In this document: in pieces, positions 8,347 through 17,730 of the stretch
Layout of the letters: each line of letters opens with the position of its first letter
Position numbering within the stretch: position 1 is the first letter of the stretch
Source: Subdoligranulum sp.
GTDB lineage: Bacteria > Bacillota > Clostridia > Oscillospirales > Ruminococcaceae
DNA length: 64,000 bases
Direction: 5' to 3'
Assembly (NCBI GenBank): GCA_014799685.1
Contig: JAAVHN010000029.1
Span: forward strand, 90,131 to 154,130
Notes under the pieces: generated by a model
Database searches by the model: none
Told to the model about the DNA's origin: nothing
The model's input: the letters and a program-made list of their open reading frames with translations, nothing else
Position numbers and translations under genes: made by a program

Positions 8347-9660
8347 TCATTCCTCCTCCAGCAGCGCGTTCGCCTGCTCCTCGGGCAGCATCGTCACGCC
8401 GCGCAGCTTGCGCTGGATCTGCCGCGTGCGCACGCCCACTAACTTTTCCAGGTCGTCGTTCGCCTGGTTCAGGCGCCTTTGCGCCTGCTCCAGCGCCGTG
8501 CCGAACGTCTCGAATTCCTGCTTCACCGCGCTCAGCACATCCCATACCTCGCTCGAACGCTTCTGGATGGCCAGCGTGCGGAAGCCCATCTGCAGGCTGT
8601 TCAGCAGCGCCGCCATCGTCGTGGGCCCGGCCACCACCACTTTGAAGTCCTTCTGCAGCCGCTCCACCATGCCGCGCCGCACCACCTCGGCGTACAGCCC
8701 CTCCACAGGCAGGAACATGATGCCGAAATCCGTCGTCTCGGGCACATGGATATACTTCGTATGGATGTCCTTCGCAAACTGCCGGATGCGCTGCTCTAAC
8801 TGCTTTGCCGCCGCCTCCACCTGCGCCGGGTCGGCTGTATCGTAGGCGTCCAGCAGCGCGTGATAGGCGTCGATGGGGAATTTTGCGTCGATGGGTAAGT
8901 ACACAGGCCGCGCGCCGTCGCCCGGCAGCTTCACGGCATATTCCACGCGGTTCGCGCTGTCCTTTACAGTGGCGATGTTTTCGGCGTACTGCTCCGGCGC
9001 AAGAATCTGCTCTAAAATCGCGCCCAGCTGAATTTCGCCCAAAATGCCGCGCGTCTTCACGTTGCTCAACACCTTTTTCAGATCGCCCACGCCCGTGGCC
9101 AGCGTCTGCATCTCGCCGAGGCCCTTGTAGACGCTCTCTAACTGCTCGCTCACGCGGCTGAACGATTGCTGCAGCTTTTCATCCAGCGTCTTTTGCAGCT
9201 TTTCGTCCACGGTGCGCCGCATCTCGTCGAGGCGCTTGCCGTTGTCTGCCTGCATCGCGGTGATGCGCGTTTCCATCGTGGCGCGGATATTTTCCAGCTT
9301 CTGTTCGCTCTCCAGCGCGCTCGTCTTCATACGCTGCTCTACCATCTGCAGCTGGTCCGTCACCGTCTGCTGCAGCGCGGCCAGCCGGGCCGAGAGCTGC
9401 TCGTTCAGCTCGCGCAGACGGGTGTTCTGCGCGTCGGCCACCTGCCGCTGCGTGTTCGCCTGCAGCTCGGCCGTCGTCTGCACCGTCGCGTGGATGGCGC
9501 CGCTCAGCTCGGTGCGCATGGCGCGCAGCTCCTCCTGCAGCTCCTGCGAAAGGCGTGTAAATTCCTGCGGCGTAACGCCCTGCTTCGGCCGCGTCAGCAG
9601 CGATGCCAGCGCCAGCACCGCCGCCGCGCCCGCCAAACCCAGCGTCAAATATTCGACCAT
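8347..9660 (-). CDS. rmuC: DNA recombination protein RmuC homologue
   Basis: 437 aa. An N-terminal membrane anchor (LTLGLAGAAAVLALASLL, about residues 4-22) is followed by a long coiled coil (about 30-200) and the conserved RmuC core, with KVLSNVKTRGILGE, LPIDAKFPIDAYHALL and MFLPVEGLYAEV. RmuC family proteins limit inversion at short repeats and have a nuclease-like fold; the biochemical role is not settled. The ATG at 9658-9660 follows AAAGGAG. It is a single gene. Confidence 0.93.
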   Translation of the reverse strand: MVEYLTLGLAGAAAVLALASLLTRPKQGVTPQEFTRLSQELQEELRAMRTELSGAIHATVQTTAELQANTQRQVADAQNTRLRELNEQLSARLAALQQTVTDQLQMVEQRMKTSALESEQKLENIRATMETRITAMQADNGKRLDEMRRTVDEKLQKTLDEKLQQSFSRVSEQLESVYKGLGEMQTLATGVGDLKKVLSNVKTRGILGEIQLGAILEQILAPEQYAENIATVKDSANRVEYAVKLPGDGARPVYLPIDAKFPIDAYHALLDAYDTADPAQVEAAAKQLEQRIRQFAKDIHTKYIHVPETTDFGIMFLPVEGLYAEVVRRGMVERLQKDFKVVVAGPTTMAALLNSLQMGFRTLAIQKRSSEVWDVLSAVKQEFETFGTALEQAQRRLNQANDDLEKLVGVRTRQIQRKLRGVTMLPEEQANALLEEE

Positions 9661-9863
9661 AAAATTCCGTCTCCTTTTATCTAAATCCGATCCGGATCCG
9701 ATTCCTTTCCCCGTCCGGTTTTTGATCCCATCGATCTGCGGAAAAGCCCCTGCGCCCTCTGATCCTTTCAAACGCTTCTTCTGCCGGCGCTTTCTCACAT
9801 CAAAGCAGCTGCGCGCTTTTCCCCGTGCCCTGTACTGCGCGCGGGGGCTCGTTCATATATTAC

Positions 9864-9869
9864 AGTATA
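9864..9869 (-). promoter_or_regulatory. Possible extended -10 for rmuC
   Basis: TGTGCTATACT on the minus strand, about 200 nt upstream of rmuC. No good -35 is present, so it would rely on the extended -10. Confidence 0.35.
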
Positions 9870-9926
9870 GCACAAATTTGCACAGAAAGAAAGCTCCACA
9901 CCGGCGCACAGGCGCACGGGCGGCCT

Positions 9927-10020
9927 TGCGGCAAAAGCGCTGTCTTACGGCAAGCGTTGTCTCGCAGTAAACACACCCCTGCGGCAAACGAAGCCCTCGC
10001 GGCAAACGCGACCCTGCCCT
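9927..10020. repeat. Degenerate 18-nt tandem array
   Basis: Within the 430-nt gap between rmuC and the deacetylase gene, units of about 18 nt repeat imperfectly around GCGGCAAACG (clear at 9980-9997 and 9998-10015, weaker before). It is non-coding. Similar arrays occur at 17436, 34213 and 57134 and in frame at 42045; the CapF array at 49314 uses 24-nt units. Confidence 0.6.
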
Positions 10021-10090
10021 GCGGCCCAATCGGAGCTTTCCCAAAGAAAACGCCCGGCAGCACACCGGGCAAAAAAGGCGGAGATGCATT

Positions 10091-11002
10091 TTGCTGGAAC
10101 GGATGAAACAACTTTTTACCTCCAAGCGCGTACAGCGCACGACGGCGCTGGGCCTGTGCCTGTGCGCGGCGGCGCTCATTGGCACGGTGCTGCTGCGGCG
10201 CGGCGCGGCGGTGGGCTGCAGCAGCGACGATCTTTCCGATACGCGCGCGCTCGTTTTGCTGCGTGAGCAATGGCCCTCCCCCACCCCGCCCGACGGCACG
10301 CAGGCGGAAGACGGCGCACCGGCAGAAGGCGGCGGCACACAGACAGAAACCGCCCCCCCGGCGGAGGACAAGGTCGTCTACCTGACCTTCGACGACGGCC
10401 CCTCCAAAACAACGGAGAGCGTGCTCGATGTGCTGAAGGCCGAGGGCGTGCCCGCCACATTTTTTGTGATGGCGGCGGAAAACAACGAAAAATACCTGCC
10501 CCTTTTGGAGCGCACCGCCGCCGAAGGGCACCTGATTGCCCTGCACACCTGCACGCACGAATACAAGGAGATCTACCAGAGCGCCGCGGCGTATTGGGAC
10601 GACCTTGCGGCGCTGCGCGAAAAGCTGCTGCCCTATGTGCCGGCCGACCAGGAGATCAAATGGATCCGCTTTCCCGGCGGCAGCTCCAACACCGTCAGCC
10701 ACCGGTACGGCGGCAGCGGCATTATGAAGCAGCTGATCGCCGAGGCCGATGAGCGCGGCCTTACATACATCGATTGGAACATCAGCGCCGAGGACGCCGT
10801 GGGCGGGCATCCGTCCGCCGGCACCATCTACAACAATATCATCCATGGGGTGGACGGCAGAAACACCTGCATCGTGCTGATGCACGACACCAACGCCACC
10901 AAAAACACCGCTGCCGCCCTGCCGGACGTGATCCGCTGGTTCAAAAATGCCGGCTACCGGTTCGATACGGTGGATCATTTGAGTGACCCGCAGGCGAAGT
11001 AA
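10091..11002 (+). CDS. Polysaccharide deacetylase (CE4)
   Basis: 303-aa secreted or membrane-anchored carbohydrate esterase family 4 enzyme, probably removing N-acetyl groups from peptidoglycan or another wall glycan. It has an N-terminal membrane segment (about residues 17-33) and a Pro/Gly/Thr-rich linker to residue 95. NodB motif 1 is TFDDGP (Asp101, Asp102), motif 2 is HTCTH (His152, His156), and motif 3 is RFPGGSSN. The start is TTG at 10091 with AAGGCGGAG upstream; an ATG at 10103 is the alternative and loses four residues. Confidence 0.92.
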   Translation: MLERMKQLFTSKRVQRTTALGLCLCAAALIGTVLLRRGAAVGCSSDDLSDTRALVLLREQWPSPTPPDGTQAEDGAPAEGGGTQTETAPPAEDKVVYLTFDDGPSKTTESVLDVLKAEGVPATFFVMAAENNEKYLPLLERTAAEGHLIALHTCTHEYKEIYQSAAAYWDDLAALREKLLPYVPADQEIKWIRFPGGSSNTVSHRYGGSGIMKQLIAEADERGLTYIDWNISAEDAVGGHPSAGTIYNNIIHGVDGRNTCIVLMHDTNATKNTAAALPDVIRWFKNAGYRFDTVDHLSDPQAK

Positions 11003-11019
11003 AAGGAAGCAAAAAGAAG

Positions 11020-11047
11020 AAACCGCTGCCTCTGCGGGCTTTTTTTA
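11020..11047 (+). terminator. Terminator after deacetylase gene
   Basis: Short hairpin CCGC...GCGGG followed by CTTTTTTT. Weak stem but good T run. Confidence 0.55.
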
Positions 11048-11163
11048 CCGCTCGGCGTTCACCCCGTTGCAATATTCCGGCGTTTGGTTTATAATCGATA
11101 ATAACAGGGAAATACCAAAATATTGGGATACGGCGATTAAAAATATCAGGAGGTAAAACGATT

Positions 11164-12084
11164 ATGAGACTGGTAACACGTTCCGATTTTGACGGTCTGG
11201 TGTGCGGCGCATTGCTTCTGGAGGCGGGCGTCATCGACAGCTGGAAGTTTGCCCACCCGAAGGATCTTCAGGACGGTCTGGTAGAGGTAAACGAGAATGA
11301 CTGCCTGGCCAACGTCCCCTTTGTAGAGGGCTGCGGCCTGTGGTTCGACCACCACTCCAGCGAGCATGAACGGCTGGAGCTGGCGGGCAAATACAAGGGC
11401 GAGAGCCGCCTGACGCCCTCCTGCGCCCGCATCATTTATGAGTATTACGGCGGCGCGGAAAAGTTCCCCCAGTTCGGCGAGATCATGGAGGCCGTCGACA
11501 AGGTGGATTCCGGCAATCTCACTGCCGGTGAAGTGCTGAACCCCACCGGCTGGATCCTGATCGGCTTTTTGATGGATCCCCGGACGGGCCTTGGCCGCTG
11601 GCGCGAATTCTCCATCTCCAATTATCAGCTGATGGAAAAGCTGCTGGAGGCCTGCCGCACCATGAGCACGCAGGAAATTCTGGAGCTGCCCGATGTGAAA
11701 GAGCGCATCGCGGTCTATTGGGAGCAGACGGAGAAATTCAAGGAGATGGTCAAGGCCCACACCCGCGTGGACGGCAATGTGATCATCACCGACCTGCGGG
11801 GCGTGTCTCCCATCTACACGGGCAACCGTTTTTTGATCTACAGCCTGTATCCCGAGCAGAACATCTCCGCATGGATCGTCAGCGGGCGCGAGGGCAAGGG
11901 CTGCTCCGCCGCGGTGGGCTACAGCATTTTGAACCGCACCGCCTCGCTGGACGTGGGCAGCCTGATGCTGAAGTATGGCGGCGGCGGCCACAAGAAGGTG
12001 GGCACCTGCCAGTTCAGCGACGAAAATATGGCCGAACAGCTGCCCAAAATGCTCGCCGAGCTGTGCGCCATGGCCAACGGCTGA
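11164..12084 (+). CDS. DHH-family phosphoesterase
   Basis: 306-aa cytoplasmic protein of the DHH superfamily (exopolyphosphatase, nano-RNase and cyclic-dinucleotide phosphodiesterase relatives). The first metal motif is SDFDG at residues 7-11, the signature FDHH has DHH at 62-64, and the C-terminal DHHA1-type substrate loop is GGGGHKKVG near residue 273. It is single-domain in layout, without GGDEF or PAS regions, so it is not GdpP-like. Substrate unknown. The ATG follows AGGAGG. Confidence 0.88.
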   Translation: MRLVTRSDFDGLVCGALLLEAGVIDSWKFAHPKDLQDGLVEVNENDCLANVPFVEGCGLWFDHHSSEHERLELAGKYKGESRLTPSCARIIYEYYGGAEKFPQFGEIMEAVDKVDSGNLTAGEVLNPTGWILIGFLMDPRTGLGRWREFSISNYQLMEKLLEACRTMSTQEILELPDVKERIAVYWEQTEKFKEMVKAHTRVDGNVIITDLRGVSPIYTGNRFLIYSLYPEQNISAWIVSGREGKGCSAAVGYSILNRTASLDVGSLMLKYGGGGHKKVGTCQFSDENMAEQLPKMLAELCAMANG

Positions 12085-12124
12085 GCGGGAAAGCCAAAGC
12101 GCAGCCCTACATACCTCACTTACA

Positions 12125-12160
12125 ACGCCGTGCCTCCGGGTTTGGAAGCACGGCGTATTT
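12125..12160 (+). terminator. Terminator after DHH gene
   Basis: ACGCCGTGC (12125-12133) pairs with GCACGGCGT (12148-12156), followed by ATTTTATT. Confidence 0.75.
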
Positions 12161-12283
12161 TATTGCGCTTTTAAAAAGTTCCGCGTTTTCCGCAGCAGCC
12201 CTCTTTGCTTCATTCGATGATGTCCCGCGCAGTCCAAAACCCCCTTTGCCGCCCTATGATGCCCCGCGCAAGCCAAAGAATTT

Positions 12284-13618
12284 TTATGCATCCTCCGCCG
12301 GGAACCCCCGCACGGCCTGCGCAATGTCCTCCCCCTCGTCCACGCGGGCCAGAAGCTTCCACCACGCGGTGCGCGCGTCCGCCCAGCCGGGCGTGATCTG
12401 GTCGTAATCGCCCATATACGGCATAAAGATGCTGTATTCCATCATCAGCCGGTCGTTTTCGTAAATGCCGTCCAGATCCCGCACCGGCCAGTAAGAAGAA
12501 GTCTGCACGGCACGGGTATACATGGCGTCGCTCTCCGTGAGGCAGCGGATAAACGTCTTCGCCGCCTCGATGCGCTCTTCATTGCCGTTGTCAAACACGC
12601 CCAGCCCCCAGATGCCGCCCTCTAACTGTGGGGCGGCTTCGCTCGTCGGGAACGCCATCGGGAAGATCTCGAAATCCAGGTCGGTGCTGTTGATCGTCTG
12701 CTGGATCTCCATGGAGGCGTTCCAGCAAAAGCACATGGCCGTCTCTTTTTGCATAAACCGCCCGATGGCGTCCGCCGCAGTGAACTCCGGCTCAAACGCA
12801 ATGCTTTCGAGGTCGTACAGCAGCTGCAGCGCGCGGATATTCTCCGCGCTGTCCACCGTGTAAACCGTGTGCGCCGCGTCGGTAAACGTGCCGCCGTACA
12901 GATTCGTCACCAGTGCGCGCGTGCCCTGGTCGCCGCTCTGGCCGTTGCAGTACACGATGCCCGCGCTCTCTTGCCCGCAGGCCTCCAGCGCGTGCACCGC
13001 CTGGATAAATCCCTCCGTGGTCCAGGTGTGGTGCTCCTCGTCCAGATACTGCAGCGCCCCCGCCTCCCGGAACAGATCGTAATTGATTGCCATGCAGTGC
13101 GCGGACATACAGATGGGAAATTCATAGTACGCCCCGGCCCCGTTCCGGCATGCCGCCCGGACGTTTTCATAAATGCCCTCTGCCTGTGCGGACTGCCAGA
13201 GATCGGAGAGATCGGCCAGCCAGCCCTTTTCGCCCCAATCGGCCACCAGGCGCTCGGGGCCCTCCAGCACCAGATCGGGCGCAGTGCCCTCCGCCACAGC
13301 CGCGGCGATCTGCGCGTCGCCGTTCTCGTAGCTCAAATATTCCACCGTGATACGGATGTTCGGATATTCACGGTAAAACGCCGTCAGAAGATTCGATACC
13401 GCGGTGGGGCTGCCCCAGTTCCCGACCGGGAACGTCCAGAACGTCAGCTCCACCACATCCTGCGCGGCGCCGGAGTTTCCGCCGGCATCTGCGCCGCTGT
13501 CGTCCGCCGGGGCAAACGCCGGCGCATCACCGGCACAGGCGCACAGCAGCACGGCGCACCACACAAGGCAGAGCAAGACGGAAGCGGTCTTCCGCATCTT
13601 TTTTTGCAGTTTTCTCAC
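12284..13618 (-). CDS. Extracellular solute-binding lipoprotein, kinase-coupled
   Basis: 444 aa. A lipoprotein signal ends in LLCACAG with the modified Cys at residue 28, followed by an acidic linker and a family 1 extracellular solute-binding fold (ELTFWTFPVGNWG, then ITVEYLSYENGDAQ). This family binds sugars for ABC import, but no permease genes are nearby. The start is GTG at 13616-13618, overlapping the histidine-kinase stop by 4 bp (GTGA). The context suggests it presents a ligand to the kinase rather than, or besides, feeding a transporter. That role is inferred. Confidence 0.85.
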   Translation of the reverse strand: MRKLQKKMRKTASVLLCLVWCAVLLCACAGDAPAFAPADDSGADAGGNSGAAQDVVELTFWTFPVGNWGSPTAVSNLLTAFYREYPNIRITVEYLSYENGDAQIAAAVAEGTAPDLVLEGPERLVADWGEKGWLADLSDLWQSAQAEGIYENVRAACRNGAGAYYEFPICMSAHCMAINYDLFREAGALQYLDEEHHTWTTEGFIQAVHALEACGQESAGIVYCNGQSGDQGTRALVTNLYGGTFTDAAHTVYTVDSAENIRALQLLYDLESIAFEPEFTAADAIGRFMQKETAMCFCWNASMEIQQTINSTDLDFEIFPMAFPTSEAAPQLEGGIWGLGVFDNGNEERIEAAKTFIRCLTESDAMYTRAVQTSSYWPVRDLDGIYENDRLMMEYSIFMPYMGDYDQITPGWADARTAWWKLLARVDEGEDIAQAVRGFPAEDA

Positions 13619-16233
13619 CGGGCGTTTCCCCCCTTCGGCTGTATGTAGGACGCCAGCAGCCGCAGCACCGCGTCGGGGTCAATCGGCTTTGCCGTGTGGG
13701 CATTCATGCCGTAATCGAGGCATTTCTGGATATCGTCCTGGAAGGTATCCGCGCTGACGGCAATGATCGGCACGGCGCGCGCGTCCTTTCGCTCTAATTT
13801 CCGCAGCGCCACGGCGGCCTCAAAGCCCGTCATGACGGGCATGCGCAGATCCATCAAAATCGCGTCGTACCAGCCCGGTGCGGACGCCCTGAATTTATCC
13901 ACACAGACCTTGCCGTTTTCCGCCCGTTCCATCTCGAGGCCGCACGCGCTCAGCAGCTCGTTTGCGATTTCCCAGTTCAGGTCGTTGTCCTCCGCCATCA
14001 GGACGCGGCGGCCCGTCAGGTCGATATCGGCCGCTTTTTCCTTCGGCTCCGGCAGGGGCGGCGGCGCGTCCTTCTCCACAAACGGGCGCAGGGCGTAATA
14101 CAGGCCGGAGCGGAACAACGGCTTTGAAATAAAGCCGCTCACATCCGTCTGCTCTGCACGTTTTTCCATCTCGTCCCATTCACCGTCGGTGAGCAGCAGC
14201 ACCGGCAGATCCGGGCCAAACCGCTTCGAAAGCTCCCGTGCCGCCGCAAGCCCATCCTGCCCCGGAAGATCGTTGTCAAGCAGCAAAATGTGGATGGGGT
14301 CTCCCGCGCTGCGCCGCCGCTCCACCTCCCGGCAGGCGCTCCCGATATCGGCTTCGGCATGCGCGTTCAGCCCGATGGAATCCAGCGCCGTGACGGCAAG
14401 GCCGCCTGCGAGCGGATCGTCGTCGACGACAAGCACATTCCGGCAGGGCAGGCGCAGCTCCTTATCCTGCTGCGCAGAGAGCTCCATATCGATGACGATG
14501 TGGAACTGGGTGCCCTTGCCCAGCTCGCTCTCCACAGAGATCTCGCCGCCCATGGTGTCCACGATGTGCTTGGTGATGGCAAGCCCCATGCCCGCGCCGG
14601 CCTCCTTGTCCACACGGGTACTGTCCTCCCGCGCAAACGGCTCAAAAACATGCGCCAGGAATTCTTTTGACATCCCGATGCCGTTATCCCGGATATACAG
14701 GTGCGAGCGGATATACGCCGCGCCCCTGGGAGACGCCTCCTCGTACAGCTCCGCTTCGATGGCGCCGCCCTCCGGGGTGTATTTCACCGCGTTTCCGAGG
14801 ATATTCAACAGGATCTGGCTCAGGCGCACCCGGTCTGAACAGACGTTTTCGTGGTAAATATCGTGGACATAGATCTCGAAGCTCTGATTTTTCTCCACGA
14901 TCTGCGGCTGGATGATCGTTGTGGTGTTCTGCGTGATCTCGCGCAGGGAGAGCGGCTCCATGTTCAGCGTCAGCCGGCCGCTCTCGATCTTGGACATATC
15001 CAGCATATCCGAGATCAGGCCCAGCAGATGCCGGCTGGAGACATGAATCTTCTTCAGGCAGGAGTGCACGCGGGGCGGATCGTCCAGGCTGTCGATGGCG
15101 ATGGAGGTCATGCCCATGATGCCGTTCATCGGCGTGCGGATGTCGTGGCTCATGTTGGAGAGGAATTCGTTTTTCGCCTTGTTGGAGCGCTCCGCCGCCT
15201 GCTGCGCCTGCTCGGCTGTCTGCCGGGCCAGCTCGGCCGCCTGCCGCGCCTCATCCAGCTGCTGCATCTGCGCCTTTGTCTGATGGTGGTAACCGACGAA
15301 TACCAAAAGCAGCATGCAGGCGATGAGCGCGCACACGCCCGCCGAAGCGCCGGACCATCTTCTCTGCAGCAGCTTCACCGTCTCGTTCATCGTGTTGTGC
15401 GAGATCTTCAGAATCAGGTTCCACTCCGAATCCGGCAGGCTGGTGCAGTACACGTTCCAGCGCTCGCCCGCGATGAGCACCTCGCTGGTATAATCGACGC
15501 CCGCCTCCATTGCAGCGCGCAGCTCGGCCGCGTACTGCTCGGGCCCGATGCCGCCGGTGGCCCCGTACGAGCGCTCGATGCGCTCGAAATAGGTATCGTC
15601 CTCCACATTGCCGTTGCGCAGAACATAGCTGCCGTCGTTGCGGATGATGGCATATTCCACGATGCTGCTGTCGACGTTGCTCTCCAGCGTATCCTTCAGA
15701 TAGCTGGTGGGCAGCCCCGCCACAAGCGCAACGCTTTCGCCGCCGCCCTCCAGCGGGTAGATCGCAGGTACCCCCATCAAAATTACCGGCGTTCCCGCGG
15801 CGTCCGTTCCCGCGCACACATTCTCCTTGCCGCCCTGCAAGGAACGGCGCAGCGCCTCGGGGACGGTCGGCGTCACCTGTGCGCCGTAGAGCATCTCGAA
15901 CGCGCCGTCCCCGGTGTACAGCGCAAGATACTCAAACCCGGCCGCACGGGCGTTGTAGGTCAGCTCGATCTGCATGGGGGAAAAGCCCGTTACCCGCCCG
16001 GGCGGAACCGCGTTCACAAGGGATTCCACCTGCGAGAGGCGCAGCTCGATGATCGTTCCGAAATTGGACGACACCCCTGTGGTAATGCCGGACATATAGA
16101 ACACGCCCAGCTCGTGGATGGCCTCCTCGCCCGTCCAGTTCATATACACCGTCTGCCCCAGGATGAGCAGGATGCAGAGGATCGATACCAAAACGAGGCC
16201 GATATTCAGGAATTGCGCCGTCCTTTTTTTCAT
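13615..16233 (-). CDS. Hybrid sensor histidine kinase with two receiver domains
   Basis: 872-aa membrane sensor. Two membrane segments (about residues 9-28 and 272-294) enclose an extracellular sensory region of roughly 240 residues. A coiled-coil linker leads to HisKA with the phospho-accepting His363 in SHDIRTP. The HATPase region follows (ILGNAVKYTPEGG, DNGIGMS, GAGMGLAI). Then come two receiver domains, with Asp653 in LLLDNDLPG and Asp795 in ILMDLRMP. No output domain is present, so it signals through another protein not seen here. ATG at 16231-16233 with GGGAGATAGG upstream. The binding-protein gene overlaps its stop. Confidence 0.94.
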   Translation of the reverse strand: MKKRTAQFLNIGLVLVSILCILLILGQTVYMNWTGEEAIHELGVFYMSGITTGVSSNFGTIIELRLSQVESLVNAVPPGRVTGFSPMQIELTYNARAAGFEYLALYTGDGAFEMLYGAQVTPTVPEALRRSLQGGKENVCAGTDAAGTPVILMGVPAIYPLEGGGESVALVAGLPTSYLKDTLESNVDSSIVEYAIIRNDGSYVLRNGNVEDDTYFERIERSYGATGGIGPEQYAAELRAAMEAGVDYTSEVLIAGERWNVYCTSLPDSEWNLILKISHNTMNETVKLLQRRWSGASAGVCALIACMLLLVFVGYHHQTKAQMQQLDEARQAAELARQTAEQAQQAAERSNKAKNEFLSNMSHDIRTPMNGIMGMTSIAIDSLDDPPRVHSCLKKIHVSSRHLLGLISDMLDMSKIESGRLTLNMEPLSLREITQNTTTIIQPQIVEKNQSFEIYVHDIYHENVCSDRVRLSQILLNILGNAVKYTPEGGAIEAELYEEASPRGAAYIRSHLYIRDNGIGMSKEFLAHVFEPFAREDSTRVDKEAGAGMGLAITKHIVDTMGGEISVESELGKGTQFHIVIDMELSAQQDKELRLPCRNVLVVDDDPLAGGLAVTALDSIGLNAHAEADIGSACREVERRRSAGDPIHILLLDNDLPGQDGLAAARELSKRFGPDLPVLLLTDGEWDEMEKRAEQTDVSGFISKPLFRSGLYYALRPFVEKDAPPPLPEPKEKAADIDLTGRRVLMAEDNDLNWEIANELLSACGLEMERAENGKVCVDKFRASAPGWYDAILMDLRMPVMTGFEAAVALRKLERKDARAVPIIAVSADTFQDDIQKCLDYGMNAHTAKPIDPDAVLRLLASYIQPKGGNAR

Positions 16234-16362
16234 GAACCTATCTCCCGGGGTGAATGGCCAACACCGGTTCGCCTTGCCCGCCTGTCCGGCATCCGGGCAA
16301 GTGCGGCGAACGACCAAGCTGCCTGACACACACCAATTTTTATATATGTATACTCACTATTT

Positions 16363-16391
16363 ATGTTATCATATTTCCAGCGCATTTACAA
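16363..16391 (-). promoter_or_regulatory. Promoter of kinase/binding-protein operon
   Basis: Minus strand TTGTAA (16386-16391), 17-nt spacer, TAACAT (16363-16368), in an AT-rich stretch. The rest of the 314-nt gap 16234-16547 shows no gene. Confidence 0.5.
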
Positions 16392-16547
16392 CAAACCAAT
16401 TCCATAAAACGCAGAAAACAGCACAAAATTGATGCAAAATATTGAAATCCGTCCAAAATACGTTTTTAATATGCGGATGCCGCCTGCCCGCTTTGTGCGG
16501 CAGACGGCAAACAATGCTGTATTGCGTTATATTTGATTCTGCCGGTT

Positions 16548-17147
16548 TTACACAAAGCGAATGTGCCGCCTGAACATCCCTTTTGTCGTCAGCACGCGGT
16601 AAAGCGCCGCATAGGCCGATCGCGCTTCCTCCTGCGTGACGGCCGGTTTTTTGGAGGAAAGCGGAACTGCCAGAATCCGGTACGGCACGCCGAAGGTTTC
16701 CACCCGAACGCCCGTATCCCGCAAGCCATTTGCAAAATAAAACGACAGCCGCCGCTCCATCACGGATCTCTTTGCCGGGTTCCGTTCCCGGTTCGGATCC
16801 TCCACCTCCGTCAGAACAAGCTCCATATGCCGCATTTTTTCTTTCAGCTGCGTCAGAAACCCCGAGCCGATCCCTCTGCCGCGCAATTCCGGCAGCACCG
16901 CAAAATAATCGAACAGGCAGCAGTGCTTTCCCTCCGGCGCCGGCAGGACAAAAAAGGCATAGCCCACCAGCCTGCCCGCGCAGAAAGCGCCATAGCACAG
17001 GTACTGCCGGCGGCGGCGCAGGCTCATGATGTGCCACAGCGGCCGTCTTTCATCCGGCGGGAAATCCTTCCTCAGATATTCCCGGTACACCTCCCGCACC
17101 GCGTGGGTGCGCAGTTTTTGGATCGTCAAATCGTCTGTTCCCGTCAT
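16548..17147 (-). CDS. GNAT family N-acetyltransferase
   Basis: 199 aa. The acetyl-CoA pyrophosphate loop is RGRGIGSGFL, preceded by FDYFAVLPELRGRG, the classical GNAT motif A. The start at 17145-17147 has AAAGGAG upstream. Substrate cannot be read from the sequence. It is a single gene under a promoter with a clear -10. Confidence 0.87.
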   Translation of the reverse strand: MTGTDDLTIQKLRTHAVREVYREYLRKDFPPDERRPLWHIMSLRRRRQYLCYGAFCAGRLVGYAFFVLPAPEGKHCCLFDYFAVLPELRGRGIGSGFLTQLKEKMRHMELVLTEVEDPNRERNPAKRSVMERRLSFYFANGLRDTGVRVETFGVPYRILAVPLSSKKPAVTQEEARSAYAALYRVLTTKGMFRRHIRFV

Positions 17148-17195
17148 ACAGGCTGCGCCGCTCCTTTCGTGCGATTGATTTTACCGCTTGATTCC

Positions 17196-17224
17196 AGTAT
17201 AGCACCGCAAAGCGGCAAAATCAA
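17196..17224 (-). promoter_or_regulatory. Promoter of GNAT gene
   Basis: Minus strand TTGATT (17219-17224), 17-nt spacer, TATACT (17196-17201) with upstream TG. Confidence 0.7.
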
Positions 17225-17435
17225 TCGACCGGCGCCGGTGCTCGCGCCCGTCTCATAAACCGGCAGCTTACACAAATCCATTCAAACAAATCCGCTGTCT
17301 ATACGCTAAAAAGGCATGTATAAAAAGAAAATTGCCTTTTTCAAGGCAGGATATGAAGCTTTGGGGCATCGTTTTGCGCAAAATTACATTTATAAGACGG
17401 ACGTGTGCCGGTGCTTTTTTCCCCTCTGGCCGCCG

Positions 17436-17550
17436 CCCCCCGGAGCCGGGCGCTTTTCTCTCCGGACCGGGCGCTTCCCCTTCGGCTCGGATGCTTTCCC
17501 CTCGGAACCGGGCGCTTCCCTCCCCGATCCGGGCACATCCCCCTTCCCCC
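17436..17550. repeat. Degenerate ~21-nt tandem array
   Basis: Five imperfect units built around CCGGGCGCTTCCCC lie in the 583-nt gap between the GNAT gene and the DUF5685 gene. Unit length is about 20-22 nt. Short open frames across it are low complexity and not believable genes. Nothing else was seen in the gap. Confidence 0.65.
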
Positions 17551-17730
17551 CCCGCGCAGACGCATTGATTCAGCCGGACACCAGCTTTTTCGCCGTTCCC
17601 GCCGCCTGTTTTGCGCCGGAATGTGAAAAAATTGCAAATTTTGTGGGAAACGCCGGCAAAATAAAGCGGAAAGAATTGTAAAAAGCCGCGCGCTGTTGTA
17701 TACTAAACGCATCGTAAAAATAAGGGGGCG

